In this document: piece by piece, positions 6,588 through 14,709 of the stretch
Layout: each line of letters starts with the position of its first letter
Position numbering within the stretch: position 1 is the first letter of the stretch
Origin: Bdellovibrionota bacterium
GTDB lineage: Bacteria > Bdellovibrionota_G > JALEGL01 > DATDPG01
NCBI GenBank assembly: GCA_035292885.1
Contig: DATDPG010000045.1
Span: forward strand, 1-37,207
Length of the DNA stretch: 37,207 nt
Direction of reading: 5' to 3'
Notes under the pieces: generated by a model
The model's input: only the letters and a program-made list of their open reading frames with translations
Told to the model about the DNA's origin: nothing
The model's database searches: none
Program-made: the position numbers and the translations under genes

Positions 6588-7673
6588 ATGTCCAAGTACC
6601 GCAGTTTGGCCCTCCTGGTTCTCTTCCTTTCGACGCTGCTCACCTTTGCGTGCGGCAGTGGAACTGGAGACAACCAAAGCAACGTCGTTGCAACCCCAAC
6701 TCCAGCACCGACTCCAACGGTTGTCCCAACACCCCCGAGCTACAATCTCGAATATTTCGCTAAGGTCTCCTCAAGCGAACCGTCGGACATAACGAACTTC
6801 GGCTCGGATAACATCAACGATGGATTTACGGGGAGCCCGTCCAATGTCTCCGGATTCATTTGGAAACCCAAACCGGGGACTCAGAACAGTTCCTACGTCA
6901 AGCTCGAATGGAACAGTTTGGTGAACATCGACGAAATTCGGCTGTTCGACAGCCCCGTCGGCGGGCAGATAATCCGTAAAGGTCGTATTAAATTTGAAAA
7001 TAGTAAAGATAGTTCGAAGAATTTCGACCCCGTAGACTTCGAGAACCTGCCCGACGATGCGACAACTGCCGGCATCGTGAAGGGACCGGGATCCCCCGTA
7101 GATAGCGTAAAGATTGAAATTTCCGACGCCACGTCAGACGCTGGTTTGGCGGAAGTCGTCGTTTCCGGCATCCGTGTCGACGAAGAAATCGCCGAAGGAA
7201 ACGTGGGGCTCTATGGCCACGTGCCCCTGGAAAAGGGGTATTCGTCCGTTTTCGGCGGAGGCGGTGCCGACGTTGGTCTTTATCGCACGTATCTGATTAA
7301 GAATGAGAAGAAGGACGGTACGACGGATAGCGAAGTCAGCTGGGTATCCAATGGAAATGGGACGGGAGCTTTTGTCAAAATGGAGTTCGACGTGGCTTAC
7401 ACAATTAAGGCCGTCTACGTCTATGACCGCCTTGAGGCTGGGAAGGCCCGAATTAAGAAAGGTGTTATTCGGTTCGTAGACGCCGGATCAAAGGCGAGCT
7501 TCGCCAAATCCTCCGACCCGGCGGCGCCGGCAAATCTTCTCGTGACCGATCTGCCCACTCCGGTGATATCCAAATTGATTGAAATCGACGTGGAAGAACT
7601 CGAACCGGGAACGGACGCCAACACCGGCATCTCGGAAGTCGAAATCATCGGCTCGTACAAGCCGGCTTCGTAA
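6588..7673 (+). CDS. Lipoprotein with two tandem galactose-binding-like (discoidin-type) domains
   Basis: The 361-residue protein starts MSKYRSLALLVLFLSTLL and has a probable lipidated Cys22 (TFACGSG). A Pro/Thr-rich spacer of alternating TP motifs follows at about 33-52. Two related domains follow. The first (about 52-200) has NINDGF, SYVKLEWNSLVNIDEIRLFD and RKGRIKFEN. The second (about 203-355) has AFVKMEFDVAYTIKAVYVYD and KKGVIRFVD. The repeated order of an acidic turn, a FVKMEF-type strand, an IRLFD/VYVYD strand and an IRF strand fits F5/8 type C-like beta-sandwiches, which often bind carbohydrate. The domain call is by eye. ATG 6588 is preferred over an upstream TTG because it gives a proper lipoprotein signal. 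The stop lies 2 bp from the end of the convergent TPR gene. Confidence 0.75.
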   Translation: MSKYRSLALLVLFLSTLLTFACGSGTGDNQSNVVATPTPAPTPTVVPTPPSYNLEYFAKVSSSEPSDITNFGSDNINDGFTGSPSNVSGFIWKPKPGTQNSSYVKLEWNSLVNIDEIRLFDSPVGGQIIRKGRIKFENSKDSSKNFDPVDFENLPDDATTAGIVKGPGSPVDSVKIEISDATSDAGLAEVVVSGIRVDEEIAEGNVGLYGHVPLEKGYSSVFGGGGADVGLYRTYLIKNEKKDGTTDSEVSWVSNGNGTGAFVKMEFDVAYTIKAVYVYDRLEAGKARIKKGVIRFVDAGSKASFAKSSDPAAPANLLVTDLPTPVISKLIEIDVEELEPGTDANTGISEVEIIGSYKPAS

Positions 7674-7674
7674 A

Positions 7675-10600
7675 CTAACGCTTCAGCGCCTCGATCTGTT
7701 CCTGAATCTCCTGACGATTCTTAGCCTTCGGTTCGAGCTTCAAATACTTTTGGAGCGATGCAATCGCCTTTTCCTTTTGCTCCAATTCCGTGTAGGCAAG
7801 ACCCAAGTAATAGTGAGCCTCGCCGTTCTTGGGGTCGGAATCGGCCACGGCACCGAACATTTCAGCAGCTCGTTTGAAGTTCTTCCGTTCATACGCGATC
7901 TTTCCAAGATTCATTCGAGCGACCGTATCTTTCGGATTCTCCGAAAGACGGCGCTCGAAATCGGCTTCTGCTTCCCGCCGTACGTCACCCGGCGCGTAAG
8001 TATCCGCCGCTTTGTTCACGTCCGTCCGCGATCCAAGTCCGGTCAAGGGATTCACCTGGATGGCCTTGCCAAACTCATCGTTGGCGGCACGCGTCATCCC
8101 TTTCTTGGTATAGAGCTGACCCAACCGATAATGGGCGTCGGTTAATTTTGGATTGAGTTCAAGGGCTTTCTTCTGGAGCGTAATCGCCCGATCCAATTCT
8201 CCTTTCTCTGCAGCTATGCGGCCCAATCCGTAATACGAATCCGCCAAGGTCGGGTCGTACGCCCTCGCCTCCTCGAAATGCTTCTCCGCCGATGTAAAAT
8301 CCTGATCGTTCAATTTATGAATCCCGAGGAGGGCGTGAGCGGAGGCCTCTTTTGGATTGTCCGAAAGCGCCTGTTCCAGCTGGGAGGCCGATTCTTTATT
8401 CTTCCCCATAGAATAGAGAGCTTCGCCCAGCTTGAATCTCGCGGTTGAATCTTTGGGGTGCGTGGTTAGATAACGCTCCAAGATTGAAGCCGCTCCTTTT
8501 GGATTCTTCTTGTCCATTTCAAGATCGGACAACACCATCACCGCCTCTCGGTGGTCCGGATGATCGGAAACAACAGCACTTAGCTGTGTCGCGGCGGCAC
8601 CGTAGTTCTCGCGCTTCTGATATATCCGAGCCAAATCGAGCCGGGCGGCGACAAAATCCGAGCGAGCGTTGATCGCCCTCTGAAGCGAGGCCAATTTTTG
8701 GTCCTCTTCGTCCTTTTTGTCGTAGAGCTTAGACTTCTCATACCAAGCGTCCGCATTTTTTTCGTCCCGAGCGATAGCTTGATCAAATGCCTTGAGCGCC
8801 GATTCCTTCTTCTTTTGAGCGGCTAGTGTCAGGCCATATTCGTAGTGAACATCGCTGTTCGCTTCTCCAAGTCCTATCGCACGAGCGAATTCCTTTTCGG
8901 CTTCGGTGTAGTTTTTCCATCGCCGTTGAATCATCCCCAAACGTACGTGGGAACGTACGTTCTTGGGCTGGCGTTGTGCGACGACCGAATAGGCGTTGAA
9001 CGAGGCCTGGAGGGCTCCTTTCTCATAGTAGAGCTCACCCAGGATTTCCTGGCTTTCCGAATCGTTCGGCTGAAGTCGTACGGCGCTCACCAGGGGCTTT
9101 TCTGCCTTGTCCTTCTGGCCGAGGCCCCAAAGGAGGGCGCCCATGCGTGCATGAGCTTTTGCATTGCCGGGATTCATTCGAGTGACCGTGCGATACGCTT
9201 CCACGGCTTCTTCCTTTTGACTGCTCTGTTCCAAAGCCTCCGCAGTTTTGAACGCCAGATTTTCGTCCTTCGGCGCGAGCTTGGCGGCTTTACCGTAAGC
9301 CTCGGCAGCCCCCTTCCAATCCTTCACTTCTCGAAGTGAGTCGGCACGACCCTTGTGTGCGGCCAAATTCTTATCATCCAGACGCGCCGCACGCCCGAAC
9401 GCGTCGGCGGCTTCAGGGTATCGGCCCAATTTCACATACGTTTTGGCCAACTCCATGAAATAGCCCTTGTTGTTCGAGTCCGAATCCGCTGCTCTTCGAT
9501 ACGCAACCGAAGCGGCTTCATATTGCTTTCCGCGCGAAAGAACTTGGCCATATTCGTACTGATATTTCGGGTTCTTGGGTTCCAGAACCGTGGCTTTTTC
9601 ATAGGCCGCCGTGGATTTTTCCACCGTACCGTGCATCCCTTCCAACCGGCCGATCTCCGCCTGGAAATCCGCTCGTTGCGGCTCCACAGCCGCGGCCTTA
9701 CGAAACGTCGTCAATGCGGGACCCGTTTCCCGTCGAGCCAACTGAATTCGGCCGACTCGTTCCAGCGCATGAACGTTTCTCGGTTCCAGTGCCACCACCG
9801 CCTGGTAACTTTCGAGGGCTTTCGTGTACGCCGGCAATTCGTAATAAAGATCGGCCAACATCATGTGGCCGTCCTTATGCTTGGGCCTCGCCGCAACAAG
9901 GTTGCGCAACGATTGCCGCGCTCCGTCCTTCTGCCCCGCCTCGACCTGCGCTTTCGCCAAGTCGAAATAGGTCTCCGGCTTTTGCGGATTGAGTTGAACC
10001 GCCTGGTGGTACGCCGTAACGGCCTTCGGCCATTGCTTCATTTCGTTATAGGCCGTCGCAAGCCCCAAAGAAGACGTCGCATCCGCTTTCTGAAGTGTAC
10101 GAAGATTTTCGTAGGCCGATGCCGCTTCAGCCCATTGTTTCAATTCGATGTCGAGGCGGCCCAGCTTTGCCCAGGCCTCAAGATTCTTCGAATCCCGCTT
10201 CACAACCTCTTTCAATAATTCCACCGCCCGAGATTTGTTTCCTTTCTCAGCGTGAAGCGCCGCGGCACGGTATCCCGCATCGATTTTGCCTGAGTCGATC
10301 GAAAACGCCTGCTCATAAGCTCCAATCGCACGGTCGCGATCGCCCTGTTTTTCCCGCGTTTTACCTAGGAGGTAAGCGCTCTCGGCATCTTTCCGATCCA
10401 GTTCGATCGCCCGCTCCAGATTTTGGACTGCGCGATCGTTTCGATTGGTACGAAAGGCGATCGTACCGAGAACGCGACAGGCCCTGGCGTCCTTTGAATC
10501 CAGCTCAAGAACCTTGGAATATTGAGCTTCGGCCTCCTTGTCGTTCCCTTCCGTAAATGCCATCTCGCCCAAGGCTCGGTAAGCATCCGTCTCTTTCGGA

Positions 10601-12306
10601 TCGAGAGCGAGAACCTGGCGATAGGTTGCGCGCGCTTCCGGAATTCGTTTCTCCGATCGATACAGAACCGCGAGGCGGAGGAAATGGTCTTTCTCCTTCG
10701 GTTGCAGCTTGGCCAGTTTTTCATAAGCCGTAATCTCCGTGGCCGAATCTTTCGACGCATTCGCCGCCCCGGCAAAACCTTTCCAGTATTCCACGTTGTC
10801 GGCGGATAGCGCCGTAGCCTGCCGATAACTTTCCTTGGCTTTCGGCCATTCTTTTCGCTCCACATAAACGCGGCCTTTGTTGGCGTATCCACGATGAAAC
10901 TTTTCACTACTGGCCGTGGCCCGTTCGAAATAGGCGAGAGCCGGGTCCAGCTTCCCTCGGCCGAACGCCGCTTCTCCCAGGCTATTCAATACGTTCGGAT
11001 CCGCCGGACGCTTCTCGAGCGCCCGTTCAAAATTCTTCTCGGCGTCCGAGTATTTCTTCTTCTCCAGCGACAACCGGCCCGCGCCCAGCCATCCCAACGG
11101 CTGAACGTCGGAGGGCGTCTTCCCGATCGCTTCGTATTGGTTCAACGCTCCGGACTTGTCGCCCTGTTTGTCCAGTAATTCCGCGAGTCGGAGACGGGCG
11201 GTCATGTCGTCGGAGTTCAGATCGACGGCCTTTTTCAACGGCTCTCGCGCGTCGTCCAAGCGACCCTGGGCCATCAACGACTCTCCAAGACAACGGTATC
11301 CAGCCGAATCGCGTGAATCGCCTTGAATCGCCTGACGAGCCGCCTGTTCAGAGGCAGCCCACTTTTCCAGTTTCAGTAAGATCTTGCATTCCTCTCTGTG
11401 CGCCACGCCGTTGAGCGGTTTTGCGTCGGAGGCGCGCTCAAATTCCTTCAGGGCCTCTTCGTTGCGCCCCTGCGCCACCAGAGAGTTCCCCAATGCGAGA
11501 TGAGTGGAGAAAGAATCTTTCCCGGTTTTGACCGCTACCCGATACGCCGCTTCCGCCCCCGCGAAATCCCGCTTCTTGGTCAGCGCATTTCCAAGACCCA
11601 CCCAAGCCGCGTCGCTCTTTGAATTGAGTTCCGTCGCCGCACGTAATTCAGCGACCGCGGAATCGTTTTTTCCCAACTGCGCATAAGCATTCCCCAAAGT
11701 CGCCCGGATCTCACTGTCCCTCGGATAATCCCGCTTCAAGTCCTCCAGCAGTCGCACTCCGTTCTCCGTTTTGCCCTTTTTAATTTCCACTTGAGCGAGA
11801 CCCAGCCGAGCACTCTTCGACGATCCGTCGATCGAAACCGCCTTCTTGAACGAACGTTCGGCTTTTCCGTTATCCCCTTTCCGTATAGCGATCAGGCCTA
11901 AGGCGGCGTGTGCCTCCGCAAGATTTTTGTCAATTTCGAGGGCTCGCTCGTACGCGATCGTCGCTCCTTGAACGTTGCCTTTTCGATCCTCCATTCGCCC
12001 GATTCCGAGATAGGCCTCGGCGCTTTTCGGGTTCAAAATCACGGCTTTCTTGAAACGATCCAGGGCGGCGTCGAATTGATCTTTCTCCTCTAACGTTCGG
12101 CCAAGCCAGTACTGCGCTCGAGCATCCTGCGGCGAAGCTTTTGCAGCTTCTTCGAACAGCGGGCCGGCGGCTTCGTAGTGACCCTGCTTGGCCAGTTGAA
12201 TCCCCCGTTCGAGCGGAGAATTCCCTTGAGCCAGGGCGATACCACCCAACACCCAAGACGCCAATAAACCCGAGAACAGCAACTTGGTAACCCATCGAAA
12301 TGACAT
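7675..12306 (-). CDS. Very large exported TPR-repeat protein
   Basis: The 1543-residue protein has a signal peptide (MSFRWVTKLLFSGLLASWVLGGIALA, cleavage near residue 26). After it come back-to-back 34-residue tetratricopeptide repeats to the very end, about 43-44 by length, with no other domain. Repeats show the usual pattern (for example AEAYLGIGRMEDRKGNVQGA and ADSYYGLGRIAAEKGELDRA). TPR solenoids are protein-interaction scaffolds, so this is probably a periplasmic or envelope-bound scaffold. The ATG at 12306 has AAGGAG upstream. It is the last gene of a minus-strand run, after the RodZ-like gene with an 82-bp gap. No terminator is seen, and the convergent lipoprotein gene ends 1 bp away. 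A PEP-CTERM/XrtA-type TPR protein (PrsT-like) is possible, but no exosortase genes are visible. Confidence 0.9.
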   Translation of the reverse strand: MSFRWVTKLLFSGLLASWVLGGIALAQGNSPLERGIQLAKQGHYEAAGPLFEEAAKASPQDARAQYWLGRTLEEKDQFDAALDRFKKAVILNPKSAEAYLGIGRMEDRKGNVQGATIAYERALEIDKNLAEAHAALGLIAIRKGDNGKAERSFKKAVSIDGSSKSARLGLAQVEIKKGKTENGVRLLEDLKRDYPRDSEIRATLGNAYAQLGKNDSAVAELRAATELNSKSDAAWVGLGNALTKKRDFAGAEAAYRVAVKTGKDSFSTHLALGNSLVAQGRNEEALKEFERASDAKPLNGVAHREECKILLKLEKWAASEQAARQAIQGDSRDSAGYRCLGESLMAQGRLDDAREPLKKAVDLNSDDMTARLRLAELLDKQGDKSGALNQYEAIGKTPSDVQPLGWLGAGRLSLEKKKYSDAEKNFERALEKRPADPNVLNSLGEAAFGRGKLDPALAYFERATASSEKFHRGYANKGRVYVERKEWPKAKESYRQATALSADNVEYWKGFAGAANASKDSATEITAYEKLAKLQPKEKDHFLRLAVLYRSEKRIPEARATYRQVLALDPKETDAYRALGEMAFTEGNDKEAEAQYSKVLELDSKDARACRVLGTIAFRTNRNDRAVQNLERAIELDRKDAESAYLLGKTREKQGDRDRAIGAYEQAFSIDSGKIDAGYRAAALHAEKGNKSRAVELLKEVVKRDSKNLEAWAKLGRLDIELKQWAEAASAYENLRTLQKADATSSLGLATAYNEMKQWPKAVTAYHQAVQLNPQKPETYFDLAKAQVEAGQKDGARQSLRNLVAARPKHKDGHMMLADLYYELPAYTKALESYQAVVALEPRNVHALERVGRIQLARRETGPALTTFRKAAAVEPQRADFQAEIGRLEGMHGTVEKSTAAYEKATVLEPKNPKYQYEYGQVLSRGKQYEAASVAYRRAADSDSNNKGYFMELAKTYVKLGRYPEAADAFGRAARLDDKNLAAHKGRADSLREVKDWKGAAEAYGKAAKLAPKDENLAFKTAEALEQSSQKEEAVEAYRTVTRMNPGNAKAHARMGALLWGLGQKDKAEKPLVSAVRLQPNDSESQEILGELYYEKGALQASFNAYSVVAQRQPKNVRSHVRLGMIQRRWKNYTEAEKEFARAIGLGEANSDVHYEYGLTLAAQKKKESALKAFDQAIARDEKNADAWYEKSKLYDKKDEEDQKLASLQRAINARSDFVAARLDLARIYQKRENYGAAATQLSAVVSDHPDHREAVMVLSDLEMDKKNPKGAASILERYLTTHPKDSTARFKLGEALYSMGKNKESASQLEQALSDNPKEASAHALLGIHKLNDQDFTSAEKHFEEARAYDPTLADSYYGLGRIAAEKGELDRAITLQKKALELNPKLTDAHYRLGQLYTKKGMTRAANDEFGKAIQVNPLTGLGSRTDVNKAADTYAPGDVRREAEADFERRLSENPKDTVARMNLGKIAYERKNFKRAAEMFGAVADSDPKNGEAHYYLGLAYTELEQKEKAIASLQKYLKLEPKAKNRQEIQEQIEALKR

Positions 12307-12388
12307 AATTCTCCTTCTTTCTTTTGAAACGCGGATGCGATTCTATAAACCGAAACAAAAAACAGCAATTCCGGGGAGCAGAAAAATT

Positions 12389-12862
12389 TTACGATCGTAA
12401 AAGGGGTGCGAACATCAAGCCCAGGAGACCGGCAACGCCGAGCAAGGTGAGCGAAAACTTGAGGATTCGCTTCCAACGCTCCTGCCGGCCGTGCGATGGG
12501 CCTTCCTCAAAAGCCTCCTGATGGGCCAATTCGGTCAAGAACCGGTTGACCACCTCATCTCCGTTGAGCCCCACGTGTCGGGCAAAGACCCGCAAAAATC
12601 CGACGACAAACGCCCGCGGCGGAAGTTCGGCGAAACGGTTCCCTTCCAAAGCCTCCACGTACTCGGGACGCACTTTCGTCACTCGAGCGATTTCGTTTCG
12701 TGTAATCCCTCTCAGAATTCGCTCCCGGCGAAGATAGGCCCCGAAATTAAGTTCCGCCGGTGTCGGAGGAACGTCCTCGATCGGATAGAGGAGAGCCGCG
12801 TCGGACGGTGGGCGTTCTACGTCACTCGATGACCTTAAGATTTGAACGGCACTTTTCGCCAT
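12389..12862 (-). CDS. RodZ-like protein, shortened (HTH plus one membrane helix)
   Basis: The 157-residue protein has an N-terminal Xre/HTH_25-type helix-turn-helix at about residues 38-105 (FGAYLRRERILRGITRNEIA, then VRPEYVEALE, LPPRAFVVGFLRVFARHVGL). A basic stretch (HGRQERWKRILKF) and a single transmembrane helix to the C-terminus follow. RodZ of rod-shaped bacteria binds MreB with this cytoplasmic HTH and also has a periplasmic domain, which is missing here. The gene overlaps the preceding PilF-like gene by 41 bp. Conserved order rlmN-pilF-rodZ is known from other proteobacteria and is partly kept here, which supports the call. Loss of the periplasmic domain suggests a reduced or regulatory role. 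Confidence 0.8.
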   Translation of the reverse strand: MAKSAVQILRSSSDVERPPSDAALLYPIEDVPPTPAELNFGAYLRRERILRGITRNEIARVTKVRPEYVEALEGNRFAELPPRAFVVGFLRVFARHVGLNGDEVVNRFLTELAHQEAFEEGPSHGRQERWKRILKFSLTLLGVAGLLGLMFAPLLRS

Positions 12863-13601
12863 ACACTCCTTCCTTGTCCGCCTCCACGCAGCTCTTGAAC
12901 GCAGCCGCCGCCTTGTCCCGCTGCCGGAGATTGACGTAACTCACCGCTAATCGGTACATCGTTTCCGAACATTCGGAACCCCACGCCCCTTTCGGGGATG
13001 CCTTGCACGCTTTGCCCGCAAATTCCAGCTCGGCAGCCGCCTCCTTATATTTCTTTTGATCCATATAGATCACGCCGAGCGCCTTTCGGCTCATCACGAA
13101 ATTCGGATTGCGAAGAAGTGCTTTGCGGTACGCTTCGGTCGCCTTCGGAATGTCCCCTTTTTTTTCGTAGGCGATTCCCATGTTGTGATAGGCCCGTTCG
13201 GGGGTGGCGTACGTAATGTTCTCCACGGCCTTCGTGCATTGCGCAATCGCCTCGTCGTATCGATTGAGTTCAATGTACAGAATGCATAGGTGGTTGTGCG
13301 CTTCCGAGAACTCCTTATCCAGCTGCACGGCCTTCCGAAAATGTTTCTCCGCCTCCGCTGTGGAGCCTTTCTCCGCGAAGAGAAGTCCCAGCATGTTCTG
13401 AATCTCCGCCTCTTCGGGATTTAAGTTCTCGGCCTTTAGGAGCTCCGCCATCGCCTGAATCGTATCTCCTTTGGCGTGCATCTCCTGGGCGACGCGGAGA
13501 CGCAAAGACGATTCCTGAACTCTCTTGGCTTTACTCGGTCCACATGAACTTGCCAAAAGGCATAGCGCAAAAATTGAAATGAAATTGGGTGTGTTCTTCA
13601 T
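12822..13601 (-). CDS. PilF/PilW-like TPR lipoprotein (type IV pilus assembly, probable pilotin)
   Basis: The 259-residue lipoprotein has a signal and lipobox (IFALCLLASSC, Cys20) and at least five TPR repeats (for example AEIQNMLGLLFAEKGSTAEA, YHNMGIAYEKKGDIPKATEA). The C-terminal part has several Cys residues (KACKASP, ECSETMY, KSCVEA, EKCRSN). Size, lipidation and place next to a RodZ-like gene fit PilF/PilW/Tgl, the pilotin needed to build the PilQ secretin. The ATG at 13601 overlaps the stop of the preceding gene as TGATG. It was chosen over an upstream start because it begins the signal peptide. Another TPR lipoprotein family cannot be ruled out. Confidence 0.75.
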   Translation of the reverse strand: MKNTPNFISIFALCLLASSCGPSKAKRVQESSLRLRVAQEMHAKGDTIQAMAELLKAENLNPEEAEIQNMLGLLFAEKGSTAEAEKHFRKAVQLDKEFSEAHNHLCILYIELNRYDEAIAQCTKAVENITYATPERAYHNMGIAYEKKGDIPKATEAYRKALLRNPNFVMSRKALGVIYMDQKKYKEAAAELEFAGKACKASPKGAWGSECSETMYRLAVSYVNLRQRDKAAAAFKSCVEADKEGVYGEKCRSNLKVIE

Positions 13602-14347
13602 CAGAAGCTCGCCATCAAACGGACCCATGCCTCAATCTCCCCGGGCGCTTTCGTCGAGCGGCTGATTTCGGCCGCCGGTTGAACTTCCATCTTGCGCGTG
13701 GGGCCGGTCGGCTCTGACGCCAACGCCGTCAACGCGCTGTCGAACACCTCGTCGAAATCGACTGCCGCCCGTTCGAATTCCTGTTCCATCGCTTGAAGCG
13801 ATTTTTGCTCATCGAATAACGACGTATGCGTTTCTTGTTGATCCGGTGCCCCCGGCTGGCCGTCTAAGGCGGCCAGCGTTGCCGCCGATTCTCCGACAGG
13901 CTCCAGGACTCCCAACTCTTCCAGTTCGGCATCCAAGAGAGGCATTTCCGCTTCCTTCTTTCGAACCGGAGGGCCGATGAAAATGGGGAGTCGATCCAAC
14001 AATTCGCTTCGTTGCGAAGCCAGGGCCTTGTGAATGTTCAAATTGTCCATCACGAAACCCATGTTCTCGACGAAGTCGAGCGCCTCTTCCTCCACCGCAG
14101 CGCGCTGCCCCTTCGGAAAGGGTTCTCCATCCCAGGTGTACATGACCCTTTTCTGGCTCTCCTTCAGCCAAAAAAGGATATGGGTCTGGAACTTGTCCCC
14201 GAACTCGGTCACCGTACAAATGAAAGCATGCGTGGCTTCCGCCGCCTGATCGGCGGCGGCGATCATCGGCTCGTTGACCGAGTGGAGCACGGCCAACAAA
14301 GACACATCGCGTGCGAGGCCGTCCTGCCCTTCGTTGACGACAAACAT
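13601..14347 (-). CDS. Protein of unknown function, first gene of the PilF/RodZ-like operon
   Basis: The 248-residue protein has no signal peptide or membrane segment. The N-terminal part (about 1-120) looks folded, with HAFICTVTEFGDKFQTHIL, KRVMYTWDGEPFPKGQRAA and ALDFVENMGFVMDNLNIHKA. The rest is acidic, Ala/Glu-rich and probably disordered or helical (residues 130-230). I do not recognise a family. It is directly coupled to the PilF-like gene by TGATG, so a role in the same envelope or pilus process is possible. No ribosome-binding site is visible before ATG 14347, so a later start cannot be excluded. Confidence 0.65.
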   Translation of the reverse strand: MFVVNEGQDGLARDVSLLAVLHSVNEPMIAAADQAAEATHAFICTVTEFGDKFQTHILFWLKESQKRVMYTWDGEPFPKGQRAAVEEEALDFVENMGFVMDNLNIHKALASQRSELLDRLPIFIGPPVRKKEAEMPLLDAELEELGVLEPVGESAATLAALDGQPGAPDQQETHTSLFDEQKSLQAMEQEFERAAVDFDEVFDSALTALASEPTGPTRKMEVQPAAEISRSTKAPGEIEAWVRLMASF

Positions 14348-14365
14348 AAGGTTAAATGTAAGGAA

Positions 14366-14394
14366 AGCATTCCAAGAAATACTTAAAATGTCAA
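14366..14394 (-). promoter_or_regulatory. Candidate promoter of the PilF/RodZ/TPR gene cluster
   Basis: On the minus strand TTGACA (14394-14389), a perfect -35, is followed after 17 bp by AATGCT (14371-14366), a weak -10. The transcript would begin about 12 bp before ATG 14347. Confidence 0.4.
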
Positions 14395-14452
14395 AGGAAT
14401 TTGCACACTACCCTACATTACAATATGCCCGAGGCTCTAATGGAAATGCCGC

Positions 14453-14709
14453 GTGAACGGTGTCGAGCGGCAGGCCCCTTTCAATTTTCGCAAGTTCCGA
14501 GAAACGCTCGACCGTCGCGTTGACTTGAATGGAAAGATTATTTATGGTTTTGAACAAGTTGCCCCGCATTTGACCGATCCAAACCCCGGCCCTGCTTTGA
14601 GATTGTGAGCTTCAAGAAAATCGAGCGCGTTCTGCCAGACTTCTCCAAGGACGGCGAGCTTGTCGAAACGCCCTTTGAAGGGGCTAAACGGGTCGTTGAT
14701 TTTCGATAG
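14453..14709 (+). pseudogene. Possible frameshifted gene remnant upstream of TMTC-like gene
   Basis: Two adjacent reading frames look protein-like. The first (14453-14608) starts with GTG and encodes a 50-residue peptide containing NGKIIYGFEQVAPHLTDP. It stops just as the second frame, from about 14590 to TAG at 14707, gives FEIVSFKKIERVLPDFSKDG and then GAKRVVDFR. A single one-base shift near 14590-14600 would join them into about 85 residues. The second frame's TAG overlaps the GTG of the TMTC-like gene (TAGTG), as in a coupled operon. No family is recognised. It could also be two unrelated short frames. The rest of the 14348-14708 gap holds only the candidate promoter at its left end. Confidence 0.3.

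Noticed and set aside
9355-10218. Long plus-strand frames inside the giant TPR gene
   Set aside because: They are antisense shadows of a regular repeat-coding gene, with low-complexity basic products.
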